Notes: generated by a model not told the origin, from the sequence alone. 10,769 bases of DNA from Pleurotus djamor (GCA_029747585.1 JAPEVF010001347.1:1-10769); one strand, 5' to 3'; numbered from the stretch's first letter, positions 1 through 8,923 are shown. Numbers and translations are program-made.

Positions 1-664
1 GATGATCAACGAGAGGCGTTGAAGACGCTCGAAGGGAGTTGAAACAGGGGATAGGTCCTGTAATACGTTGGCTGGTATAGAGACATCCAAGTACTCCAGA
101 CGGCCGGCTAACATCTTTAGCGAGGAACTGATGAATGTGGTTTCGATCGCCAGTCTTGCTGCATGGGAATGGTGACCGAGTTGGACGTGATATCTCGTAA
201 GGTTGACCATGCCCTCCATCAAAACCCTCAGTTTCTCCAAATTATTTGGCACGTAGGTTGGCTGAAGACCTTTGGCATCGATCAACTTCGAGAACTTGTA
301 TTGCCATTTTCGTAGTAGAGTGGGATCCAACAGGAGAGTGTCTGGTTTGGAGGTGTAAAGGTATAGAAACAGATCATGGACGCGGGGTATGGGGGTAATA
401 ACTCTGATAGGCAATGTAAGAGGACGGAAAACAATGAGATGATTGTCGAGTTAACCTGGGCTTTGCGAGTTCCTTGAGAAGTGGAGAAAGGCCTTCGTAA
501 TCAGGCATAACAAGGCTTCCATAATGTGCGTCCAGAGCGACGTTGTAAAAGAGTCGATTGAGGCATCGAAGGCTACGCAGCTGGGCGTTACAGAGGTGAG
601 ATAGGATTTGGAACCAAAGTTCTGCTGGTAGGACTGGATGAATGGGAGGGACGGAATTTGACAT
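1..664 (-). CDS. F-box domain protein, 3' end beyond window
   Basis: Two exons are visible: 664-456 and 403-1, separated by a 52-nt intron (455-404, GT...CAG). The reading frame is open to the window edge, giving 204 codons; the C-terminus lies outside. Residues about 11-50 form an F-box: VLPAELWFQILSHL followed by LRSLRCLNRLFYNVALD. F-box proteins usually bind Skp1 and bring substrates to an SCF ubiquitin ligase; the substrate cannot be inferred. The following region is leucine-rich and ends in LRR-like strings (LEYLDVSI, LQRLSLII), the usual architecture of the large agaricomycete F-box families. The alternative acceptor two bases further on leads to a stop after nine codons, which fixes the intron end. 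The ATG at 664 puts the F-box near the N-terminus. A longer start at 905 is possible through a 70-nt intron (764-695), which splices in phase. Confidence 0.8.
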
Positions 665-934
665 GATGGGAGGAAGACAAGGCCATGACGACGGCTGTGG
701 CCGAGCTACCATATCGGCAGGGACGAGTCCCCATGATCCCACGATTGATGAGGGACCTGACTACCTGACTATTGAGATCGCTATCACTTGACGTTGAATC
801 TGAGGCCTGAGGGACCTGTGCACAGTTGTTGAAGTGAATCAGGTTGTTCAGATTGGAAGCAGTATTCGTGATCTGATCGGAGATGGATGATAAGATAATC
901 AGCATCGAAACGAGATTCTCATTATCGACGATGG
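665..934 (-). other. Intergenic gap between tandem F-box genes
   Basis: This 270-bp stretch lies between the stop of the upstream F-box gene and the preferred start of the downstream one, both transcribed leftward. It should hold the 3' end of one and the promoter of the other. On the minus strand it keeps an open frame from ATG 905 that joins in phase to the F-box exon if 764-695 is removed as an intron, so part of it may be coding. I see no clear TATA box or repeat in it. Confidence 0.5.
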
Positions 935-2425
935 TCACGGTCCAGCGCCGCCGTGAGGTAACCTCTCGATGTTATGGTCAGCCCCTACGTAAGGACATTG
1001 TTCGTTCATGCTAAACACGAACGCGTTCTCTATCGCTGCCGGAACGCGTAGTTTCATGTGCATGAGGTCCAATTTCCGCAAAGAAGGAAACAATTTGGCG
1101 ATCCACGCTGGTAAGGCGTTCAGTATACTGGTATGTAGTGGAAAGGAATCGGGGGCGTTGAGTCGACCTCCTTCCAGTGTGAGAATGATGATAGATGGGA
1201 GAGGTTCGTCTGGAACGGCAGAGAACGGAGATGTAGCCACAATCAAGCGGCCAATAACCTCGGTATCTCTGAGTGTAAGGTTACTGAGGCTACTTTTCGC
1301 GCGACTAGCTAGCCCAGTCCATAATCGGCGGTGAAGCTGGACGTTGGGGATGAGCTTCGCTCCGATGTAAGCCGCTGATATGGTGACGTTCTCCAGGGAT
1401 GGCAACGTTTTCGCGTTGTGTAGCAGCCAAGTAGCGGATGCGACATCGGCGGAGAGTGTCGAAGCTTTTGGAAGGTATTTAGGTGAAATTGACTCGTGAC
1501 CAGAGGGCCAAGTATCGCTATCCCAGAGAGAGAGTCCGATATCTAACTGTAGCGTGGTGATGGAAGGGTGCCGGGAAAAGAAAGAACATAAATGGGAGGT
1601 GGGAGGGATTCTGTAACCATCCACTTCAAAGTGAAGCAAATTTGGTAGGGTGATGAGATTTAGGTGGCCGAGCGATGCGCACAAGGCGCCAGATAACCTC
1701 AGCGAAGTTATTGACGTAGCTGTTACCAGATGGGCGGCAATAGAGGATGGAAGTGTTTCCAAATTGGTGAAGCTCATGGCCTCGAGCTTGAGGTTTGATG
1801 CATCCCAGCCAGGCAACCGAGAAAATGGATTCGGAAGGAAATCCAAATATTTCAGGATGGTAGGCGTGTCGTAGCCTGAGAGACAGACATGAAGGCACCT
1901 TGCCTTACATGCTGCAGTGTACAAGAGGTTCGTCATTTCTGAGTCCCACCTCATGTGCGACCAGAGGATTGTCGATGGAAACATTGTGGTCCCAGAACTT
2001 GGCATCTCAGCGATGTTGATGTCAATGCGAAGTTTTTCGACCCCGACCATCTGTGATATGATTCTGCGAAGAATAGACAAACGACCATTGCACCCTTCCG
2101 TATCCAAACGAGACGAAGGTAAGAAACACTGGATAAGTTTGTATTCGAATCCGCGGAGTATTTGAGAGGATGCCAGAGCGTTGAGCGATCGATCAAATGA
2201 TGATGGCTGCAGAAACAACGTAGGCGTAGATATGTCTATGCCAGAGCGTTTCAAGCAGATAGGCAAGCAGATACTCTGGAAATAACGGCAAGTCATGGCG
2301 AACGAGTATAGGTCGGCCAATTCGGAGTCCTGGATGATGAGCATGACGAGTTCTGGCGGCAGTAATTGATTGCTCTTCGGTTTGTTCGCAAAGAAAGGCT
2401 GGAGCCATGATAAACCTGAGGACAT
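935..2425 (-). CDS. F-box/LRR-like protein, single exon
   Basis: This uninterrupted 496-codon frame starts at ATG 2425 and stops at 937-935. An F-box-like motif lies at residues about 20-60: LLPPELVMLIIQDSELADLY, then SFAMTCRYFQSICLP, with the LPPEL start and the TCRYF signature of fungal F-boxes. The rest has irregular leucine-rich repeats: ITSLRLSG, LPNLLHFEVDGY, ITTLQLDIG, LPSLENVTIS, LSNLTLRD, IIILTLEGG and FPSLRKLDLMHMKL. Known family role: substrate adaptor of SCF ubiquitin ligases, with the LRR part choosing the substrate; the target is unknown here. The frame stays open upstream to 2503 without another ATG, so 2425 is the first usable start. It lacks introns, unlike the heavily split genes to its right. 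It lies in tandem with another F-box gene and diverges from the gene starting at 2597. Confidence 0.85.
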   Translation of the reverse strand: MSSGLSWLQPFFANKPKSNQLLPPELVMLIIQDSELADLYSFAMTCRYFQSICLPICLKRSGIDISTPTLFLQPSSFDRSLNALASSQILRGFEYKLIQCFLPSSRLDTEGCNGRLSILRRIISQMVGVEKLRIDINIAEMPSSGTTMFPSTILWSHMRWDSEMTNLLYTAACKARCLHVCLSGYDTPTILKYLDFLPNPFSRLPGWDASNLKLEAMSFTNLETLPSSIAAHLVTATSITSLRLSGALCASLGHLNLITLPNLLHFEVDGYRIPPTSHLCSFFSRHPSITTLQLDIGLSLWDSDTWPSGHESISPKYLPKASTLSADVASATWLLHNAKTLPSLENVTISAAYIGAKLIPNVQLHRRLWTGLASRAKSSLSNLTLRDTEVIGRLIVATSPFSAVPDEPLPSIIILTLEGGRLNAPDSFPLHTSILNALPAWIAKLFPSLRKLDLMHMKLRVPAAIENAFVFSMNEQCPYVGADHNIERLPHGGAGP

Positions 2426-2596
2426 CGCGTGGGGACCGGATGGTAAACTGGACCAGCACCGACCGTGGTTCGATTGAACCAGAAGCACTGCCACATGAGT
2501 CACGTCCAGCGCTTACTTCCCAGTTCGTTTTGCCTCCCAAGCACTGTCCCATCAAGGAGGTGTCTTGCTGTCAACTGACTATTTCGACCAACTGTA
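2426..2596. promoter_or_regulatory. Short divergent intergenic region
   Basis: Only 171 bp separate the start codons of the leftward F-box gene and the rightward gene at 2597, so both promoters must lie here or overlap the 5' ends. I see no clear TATA box or repeated factor site. Confidence 0.45.
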
Positions 2597-4450
2597 ATGG
2601 ACCCGAACGATCAATATACACCTCACTCGGTATATCATGGCCGCCTCAAATCTACAAAAGGATCGATCTCACTGACGAGAATTCTTATCTAGTATAGCCA
2701 GCCGTTACAGCTTCCACCAGTACCTACTTCGGTCAGTTGCCTTGGCTAGCATTTCCAATCGTTGATGCTCTACTTCTTCGGTGAGAAGCTGTGTAAACTA
2801 AAACTGGCAAACCCTGTTATATCCAGATCTCTTTGTCGCCTCCTGGCGACTCAAGTCTGCAGACCTGGATTCGTGGTCTGTCTTCGACCCCAGTTCCATA
2901 TCACGATCCTCAAGCACTGGATGTATTTACCTCACGTTGGGAGAGTAAATGGAACTACTTCAGGCAGACTTTTTGTCCCGAGACTGACCAAGCAGATATC
3001 ATCTCGGCAAACTCCCAAACACTGGTTCAAATCGTCAATCGCCTCGTGAGTCTGATGTTACTTCCTTATCACTGAGTCCATGGTCTCGCCTCACGCTACA
3101 TAAATCCCTCTTCTGACAGGAAAGTGAACTGTCTCGTATGACAGCGCGTTTTACAGACATAGACACATCGAAGGTATCCGAGTCCTTTATCTCGCCCAAT
3201 CAAACNATAAAACATGCTTTTAGGCAACGTCCGAAGTCACCTGCGGCGTTCAATACATACTTTCTCTGATTGAGCAGAAGACACCGACAATGTATAAGCT
3301 TGTACGTCACACAAATCACTCGTCAGTCACCTCTCTTGGTGACTTGATCAACTCAGAATGTCGAGGCACCCATCCCAGACAAATTGCAATCCGCACGGCA
3401 GAACGTTCGTTTTTTTCTTCCTTCATCAATTCGTTGAAAATTCTAATAAATAATCAGGTCCAAGATGTGGATATCGTCTACAAATTTGCTTTGCAGTCTT
3501 TTGCTCATATTACCATGTTGAATGCGCGACAAGTCCTTGGCTCTCGCATCAATCCTGGTCCCTCTGCGGTACGTTTACTGCCAATCCCGCTCCCGATGAC
3601 GTTGCCATCCCCGCTCAATTTCACCGCAGATCGACGATCCGGAATCTGGGATGTCTGATATCCACGAAGAAGGTCACAGTGATAGGATTCGCACCCCGAG
3701 TCCTTCGATCCATGAAATGCCGCTTCCAGAAGTCTATGAACCCCAAACATACGGTCTCACCCAAGGTGGCGGATCCTCTGCGCCAACGAGTACCATATCT
3801 CCCGCTCCTCAAGAGAAGATACCGCCTTCCATCCTAAATAATCAGTCTTACAACCCTCGCCAGAGAGGACGGATCAACTTCGAACCTCCACGAATTATCC
3901 AACCACCGTCTCAAGCCCTGAGCTCAAGTACTTCACATCGGTGCGTTTATATCCTGAGCTTGCCGAAAGTCGACCAATTTCACCTCAATAAAAAAGTGTC
4001 AACCTCCTTACACTAAGCGGCGTCTCATTTTTCGGAGCAGGAATGGCTTGGAGCACAGTTTTCTCTGGTACCCGTGGCGACCTCGTCCTCATCTCCTGGG
4101 CCGCCTGTTGCTTCATTATATCCGCCGTTATATCCGCTGCGGTCACTTCTCTCCTGGACACCGATGGTAATCTTCTCGAAAGATTCCTCGTCGTCCGATG
4201 GGCAGTGAGATTACTTGGGATATTCTCCGCTATCCACGCTTTCGTGGGCGTGTCCCTTGTCAGTGCAGCCATCCTGGTCTTAGACCCCAACTCTTCAGAG
4301 GCGGAAGCAGGATTTCACGGTGAAGCGGGTGGCTTTTCGGTGGTCGCTGGTCAAGCTGCTGGAGCGTATTCGTTGATCGTATGTTCAGTCGGAGTGTTGT
4401 TGGTTGTGCTAGTCAGGAGGAGGTACAGTCGCAAGACGTGGTTTACATGA
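2597..4450 (+). CDS. Unrecognised protein with three C-terminal membrane segments
   Basis: Proposed exons: 2597-2629, 2693-2731, 2827-3045, 3120-3173, 3224-3301, 3357-3404, 3458-3568, 3630-3940, 4018-4450, giving 441 aa. From exon 3 on every junction is in phase with good GT/AG sites. The first half is hydrophilic; a region around LVQIVNRLESELSRMTARF could form a short coiled coil. Residues about 195-297 are a Pro/Ser/acidic linker (for example RTPSPSIHEMPLPE). The C-terminus has three hydrophobic stretches, about 320-344, 359-386 and 410-430, then a basic tail (RRRYSRK). I do not recognise the family; it could be a membrane-anchored protein with a large cytosolic domain. The N-terminal splicing is uncertain: exon 2 could instead run from 2698 with a different second intron (donor 2761 or 2781). 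An N base lies in the intron at 3206. Confidence 0.72.
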
Positions 4451-4755
4451 GAAGTCGCGAATAAAAAACGTCTTGCCAAAATGGTCGCCGAGCAAGATCA
4501 ACGTAATATCCCACACATAGTACTCCTCTGGGACCACTCGAAACGGGGCATAATCATACATATAAGTATTCAACAACCACATGAAGGACTGAGCCATGAA
4601 ACATAAAGATATTGATGGGGCAATTAGACGTGTGTATGGCGGAGNNAAAAAGAAGGNAAAAAAGAGTTCNGGGCCCCAACAGCCTTTTCAGTTGGTCTTT
4701 CGCAATTTCCGGACGAGATCACTTCCGAACCGAGCAGCAATTGCAATCGCTATAA
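4451..4755. other. Convergent 3' intergenic region with N bases
   Basis: This 305-bp stretch lies between two genes that face each other and should hold both 3' UTRs. It contains unresolved bases at 4645-4646, 4657 and 4670 inside an A-rich tract, so sequence quality is low here and the 3' end of the left-facing gene is uncertain. A 62-codon minus-strand frame (4597-4409) overlaps the end of the right-facing gene and has no supporting feature. Confidence 0.6.
4460..4465 (+). promoter_or_regulatory. Possible polyadenylation signal (AATAAA)
   Basis: A perfect AATAAA lies 10 bases after the TGA at 4448-4450. This is close to the stop, so it may act as an A-rich positioning element rather than a strict metazoan-type signal. 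Confidence 0.4.
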
Positions 4756-5915
4756 TCATTCGGAACCTATCGTCACATCCCAATCGTAAATCAGTTTCTC
4801 GAGCGAGTTAGTGGAACGCAATTGCATCACGTACGCGCCAGGAGCCCTCTGACCAAGAAACTCAAACGCATCCATACTTCGGTATTGCGGGGTACAGCAA
4901 AAATCTTGCGCCCAAAAGATACTCGCTTTCGTGATATTCATAAAGGCCGCTGCAAACCCTACCAGGCCTGCAGCTGGTGAAGCCTGGCGGTGGGCCAAGT
5001 GAAGGTAGACAACCTTCACGATGGTCTCCATGACATCTGCGACGGCGATCGAAACTGGAAGTCCTCAAAGGAAATGGTATTAGTGAAGGTTAGATCAGGA
5101 CAGAAGGATGTACGTACACTGGGTAGCGGTGAATAGAGACACCTTTTGGTCCATGCCTCTGAGCCTAATGGCCTCAAGGATTTCCCGGTACACTACACAG
5201 TACGGCCATGTCCAAGGGACGCTATACAGCGTCATAGATCGTGACCTGGAGTATAGATCAGACACATGGTAGATAGATCAAGACCGCTCGATGTATGAAC
5301 GAAGAGACGCACCACAAAAGATACACGGAATACAGCGTTTGGCCTATAATGTTGACAGCAGTGATCGCGAACCACCACGAGATCCAGATACGGGGTTTAT
5401 CTTCCGTCTGTGAAGACGATGACTTGCCATTCTGAGCACCGTCCAACTCGCACCCTGGGCCCGAAAAAACCAACTTGAGTTGCGGAATGAGTGGCTAGAA
5501 AGGAGAAACTCACCCCTATCACTAGGAAGAGGGGCCTCCGATGTAACACGCGTTTCCTGCATGCCAGCAGTCAGAACCGCATTGCGAGACCCAAAGCCTT
5601 CAAGCTTCAATGCATAGGACGTACGTTATTCATCGTTTCCTTCGTCGTTCGTTTGGCTTTCTTCGTCTGTGTGGGTGCCAAAGCGTCTAGATTCGCTGCG
5701 TGATGTGCTGAAAAGATCGGGAAGAGCGTGGACATGAGGGAAACGGAGATGACGGAAAACACAGAGGTTTTAAACTTGTCTACGTCAAAGCAAGCAAGGG
5801 GAGTGAAGAGAGTGAAGAGGGAAAAGAAAGATTGTTTCATAGGCGATTCGCGAAACCATCGTTCCTTTGTTGCGCCTGTCTCGTGGTCCACGAACGCTTT
5901 GTGTGAGGTGGCCAT
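4756..5915 (-). CDS. Unrecognised multi-pass membrane protein
   Basis: Proposed exons: 5915-5625, 5556-5514, 5454-5313, 5245-5118, 5054-4756, giving 300 aa. Introns are 68, 59, 67 and 63 nt; the donors are GTACGT, GTGAGT, GTGCGT and GTACGT. Clear membrane segments lie at about 134-158 (IWISWWFAITAVNIIGQTLY), 196-222 (around FSIAVADVMETIVKVVYLHL) and 227-250 (SPAAGLVGFAAAFMNITKAS), followed by a Cys pair (QDFCC). A basic, Ser-rich loop precedes the first. Exon 1 adds two more weakly hydrophobic stretches. The spacing (SM motif, W-rich PY region, then paired helices) reminds me of an agaricomycete family of EXPERA/emopamil-binding-like membrane proteins, but this is memory-based and weak. An alternative start is ATG 5562, which would drop exon 1. 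A strong donor at 4834 with acceptor 4750 would give a different C-terminus ending at 4719. Confidence 0.62.
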
Positions 5916-6142
5916 CCGGTTGTGATATGTGATGTGCTGCGCGAGGGAAGTACAGCCCCCGTCCGATAAACCTCTATAAACATATTAACATTATTAAAAC
6001 ATTCTATCATAACAAACTCGTTAATCCACAACAACCAAGGGGGAGAGCGCGCGAAACAGAACAGCGAAAACAACAAACAAACGGCCCGAAGAAAACATAG
6101 AAAACACGAAAGCAAACCGGGGATCGACACTCTTGAGCCTGA
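5916..6142 (-). other. AT-rich intergenic region between two leftward genes
   Basis: This 227-bp gap holds the 3' UTR of the glycosyltransferase gene and the promoter of the membrane protein gene. On the minus strand it reads T-rich, with TTTTAATAATGTTAAT around 5986-6001 and a TATAGAG-like string close to the start side. No repeat or RNA gene is seen. Confidence 0.4.
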
Positions 6143-8354
6143 CTACGGCTGTTCTCTTGAAGCGCGAATCTTGTCGATCAGCCCGCCGAGCTCGCCGTAC
6201 ATCAAAGGTGCATAAAGATGTACATTGTTGAAGTTGGGCGTCATAGCCACCTCTGAGGAATAGTCAACATCGTCCCATTTTGTGAGAAAGAACTGTTGCG
6301 TACTCCGCTCTTTCCGCCAGGTCGTATGATAAGTATCGTTCCAGATGACGTGGTGGGTATGGTGCATGGCTTCGGCCAGCTATTGAAGATAGAGTAAGGT
6401 AAGCGCGAAAGGAAAACCTAGCGCGATCACGAACCAGTTGGTAGTCACCTAGAAATGAGCGATGTTCATCTCAGAAGAAAGCTAATAGAAACTCTAGAGC
6501 TTACGTTGGAACCCTCCTTCATCAAAGACTTATGGGAAGAATGAGTGAAGGAGACGAAGAAACCTAGATCGAAATCGACTGACATTCAAAAACCGTGCCG
6601 CCAGGCTTCATCCACATCTGATGTGACAAGCCATTTCCGTGGACGCCAATCATGATCTGTCGTACAAAAGCTGTCGTCAGCCAGATTTCCATGAACGCAA
6701 GGTAACCTCACTCACATCCGTACGCGTGCTGATATCAAACTGCTCTGCCTTCGACAGGAACTCCATTTGAACCGCGTTGACTTCGATGTCCTTCTCCCTG
6801 GCGAGTGTCTTCAGCGTTTCCATCAAAGCTTCGTGATCTTCAGCAACCAGTTTACGCCCAGTTGCCTGTCTGAAGGACTAGAGATTAGGATGGTCGTCGG
6901 ACCAGAGTAGTGTGGGGACCGACCTATCGACGTAGGTGACTACAGGTCTTGAACGCTCATTTCCATGAATACCCAGCCCCTGCATGAGTGACGTCCTAAG
7001 AGGCGCAAACCAATCAAAGGGTGCCGGGGTAGTCATTACATCTATGACGTGTCGGCCGATGAGGGTGGCAAAAGCAAGTGGGAGGAGCGACGCACCGGCA
7101 CTCATTTTGTTCCATATCTGAGCCTCGCTGCCAGAAGACCTATGTGCAGTCCACCTGTCTACAATGATAACCTGCGAGAAAACATGCACTGAATTGGATT
7201 TTGCGCGATCTACCACACGGAACAAAGAAGTCGCGTTGTCAGGACTCCAAAATGTGAAATTCAGTGGCGTGGGCTCACCTTCCCATTGGTATATGTCTTC
7301 GACAGCAGTGTTCGGAAGGACGGTGGCCAGAAACCAGCTATTTTTAAGTACTAAGGATCATCGCTGAAGCGGAAGAAAAGAGAGAATTACGGACGCATTC
7401 AAATTCGCTCGAATATCTCTCCAGTCATTTCCACGAGGGAACATGACTCGGGTAGGCAGTACGGTATCCTTGGCGGTGTTGAGGTAGATATTCAGAGGTG
7501 AAGACGAGTGCACACGCCAGGCGCCAGCAAAGGCTTCAGCGACGAAGTGACTAGGGAAAGTGAGAAGCCATGACGGCAATGCTCGATCGAAGCACATACA
7601 AGTAGTGTCCTAAAGGATGATCAGTTTAGCCGCGTCGCGCTCAGGGTACTGATAAGATACACACCCAGAAATCCACGCTTCCCCGGACCGTCATTGAAGA
7701 AAAACGTACTCCCTGCGAGAACGCCTGCACCCTGCTTGCCGAAAAGTGCGTCCGCTTGCACCGGGGTGATAACTCGCCATCTTTGAGCCGTCGCAGGAGG
7801 GTTCTCATCATGGTCCTCTTTTGAAATTGGCGGGTCGCTGAGGATATTCGCGGTTTTGGGTATGGCCTTGGGCAGGGAGGTAATCGCGTCTATCCTGGCC
7901 AAATTGGCCGTCAACGGCGGTCTCTCGCAGTAGAGTTTTACAGCACGAACAGAGTGTTCCATTATGTAGGTAAAGGTTCTCAAACATCACTGCATCACCG
8001 TCGCCTCAGCTATCCTGACGAAAATGAAATGATATTTAAGAACTCACTGTAGCCCGGTGAACCCCGGACAAACCGAGTCTCATGGTCGTTCCATCGCCTT
8101 GTCAGAGACTCAACATGGAGCCCAATAACATTTTCCGACTCTGGTGGTGCAGCTACAGTTTCTGACTCTGGTATATGCGCGTCGACAAGGACGTTTTCGT
8201 CGACGGATGGGGAATTAATAAATCCGGTTGATGCACAAAAGCGCTCGATGCTCGTGTTTGCGAGGCTGAGCGAGGCTGCTCGCGTGAAGAAAAGAGCACC
8301 AAAGACGACGCACACGGCGAAGACGATGAGCTGGAAGCGGTTGAACCGCGACAT
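6143..8354 (-). CDS. GT61-family glycosyltransferase (DUF563), type II membrane protein
   Basis: Twelve exons: 8354-8048, 7989-7947, 7894-7665, 7609-7600, 7550-7395, 7337-7279, 7209-6924, 6869-6716, 6656-6584, 6528-6505, 6448-6435, 6379-6143, giving 530 aa. Introns are 49-69 nt and every junction keeps frame. A single N-terminal anchor (residues about 8-23, QLIVFAVCVVFGALFF) precedes an acidic stalk, so the enzyme should be a Golgi/ER type II protein. Family signatures: ENLYLHNGTL (106-115), FLGHYFHFVAEAFAGAWR (about 192-209), LNAWFLATVLP (247-257), VVTYVDRQATGR (about 358-369), the hallmark GVHGNGLSH (419-427), FFDEGGFQRDY (440-450) and VIWNDTYHT (463-471). GT61 enzymes transfer sugars from nucleotide sugars to glycans or proteins (plant core beta-1,2-xylosyltransferase, animal EOGT); donor and acceptor are unknown here. 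Start 8354 is chosen because it puts the anchor at the N-terminus; an upstream ATG at 8450 abuts an N base. Confidence 0.9.
6435..6448 (-). other. 14-nt microexon of the GT61 gene
   Basis: Exon 11 encodes the RDYQL part of the conserved GGFQRDY motif. It lies between a TTTCTAG acceptor and a GTTCGT donor. The 24-nt exon 10 (6528-6505) immediately before it encodes FFDEGGFQ, so one short conserved motif is built from three exons. Confidence 0.75.
7600..7609 (-). other. 10-nt microexon of the GT61 gene
   Basis: Exon 4 is flanked by a TTTAG acceptor at 7610 and a GTATGT donor at 7599. It supplies the end of Gly194, all of His195 and Tyr196, and two bases of Phe197 in the conserved GHYF motif. 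Skipping it would shift the frame and remove the motif. Confidence 0.8.
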
Positions 8355-8549
8355 CGTTGCGGACGATGGTGAGAGAGAGGGGAAGCAGTGTGCCCCTGAA
8401 GCTGCCTCGAGGCGCGTCTGTGGCACAACCTTTTTTCCCTCTGCCACCATGTTNCCCCGCTCTGACACGGCCCATCATAGACGCGACGTGGTGGCACTTT
8501 GCCGTTTGTTGCCACGAAACTTGCAGGGCACGCACATCAATACAAAACT

Positions 8550-8555
8550 GATAAG
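8550..8555 (+). promoter_or_regulatory. GATAAG motif (GATA-factor site)
   Basis: The sequence TGATAAG matches the HGATAR consensus of fungal AreA/Nit2-type factors. It is the most distal of the cluster from the transporter start. Confidence 0.4.
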
Positions 8556-8812
8556 GAAGACTCCGAATTGACCACTTTCTCGGGCTGCATGAGCGTTGGT
8601 TTGGCAAGGAACTCAGTATTCTGGTTCGTGAAGACCCTGCATTGGCGTTTCTTTTACTTTGACCAGAGGTCCTGGGAGTCAAAATGCTGGTGTCAATATA
8701 ACGTGCGTCTTAAGCCCGTTGGTGCTATCTCATCAACTAGCTCACGCGAACGATGTCAGCTATATTTATGGGCCAAGTTGCCAATTCTTGTACTTTTGTC
8801 TCCAGATGACTG

Positions 8813-8818
8813 GATAAA
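8813..8818 (+). promoter_or_regulatory. GATAAA motif (GATA-factor site)
   Basis: The sequence GGATAAA contains the GATAA core, but the G in front of it is less favoured than A, T or C. Confidence 0.25.
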
Positions 8819-8906
8819 ACAGAAGAAATCGTTTTGCGCAGTCGCATTCGCTCTTGGAGTAGAGCCAAAGCTCGATCGAGTCGAAGACCGCCTTGAAGGC
8901 CAGTCG

Positions 8907-8923
8907 CCCATTGATAAAATGGG
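8907..8923. repeat. 17-bp inverted repeat around a GATAA core
   Basis: Perfect 6-bp arms, CCCATT and AATGGG, flank a central GATAA (8913-8917). It lies within the GATA cluster and could be a composite operator or a small cruciform; a chance palindrome of this size is also possible. Confidence 0.4.

Noticed and set aside
1008..2165. Several plus-strand frames of 74-108 codons within the single-exon F-box gene.
   Set aside because: They lie antisense to a clear F-box/LRR coding frame and show no protein features of their own.
2765..3049. Plus-strand frame beginning at ATG 2765 as the start of the membrane protein gene.
   Set aside because: It is out of frame with the exon containing LQTWIRGL and the following chain of in-phase exons; its sequence looks random.
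4409..4597. 62-codon minus-strand frame opposite the end of the gene at 2597-4450.
   Set aside because: It overlaps well-supported coding sequence, has no recognisable motif, and I could not join it in phase to the neighbouring minus-strand gene with good splice sites.
5770..5830. Short direct repeat (AGTGAAGAG twice) on the plus strand.
   Set aside because: Two copies of a purine-rich nonamer in coding sequence of the opposite strand; no further units, so not a tandem array.
7808..7990. Apparent frameshift in the GT61 gene: ENLYLHNGTL lies in one frame and the following conserved block in another.
   Set aside because: A 52-nt intron (7946-7895, donor GTGCTG, acceptor GGCCAG, TTGAC branch-like site) joins the two frames in phase as NGTLCSIDAITS, so no frameshift or pseudogene is needed.
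8215..8682. Overlapping minus-strand frames upstream of and across the start of the GT61 gene.
   Set aside because: They run through the 5' region and an N base, use non-ATG starts, and conflict with the frame that carries the membrane anchor and stalk.
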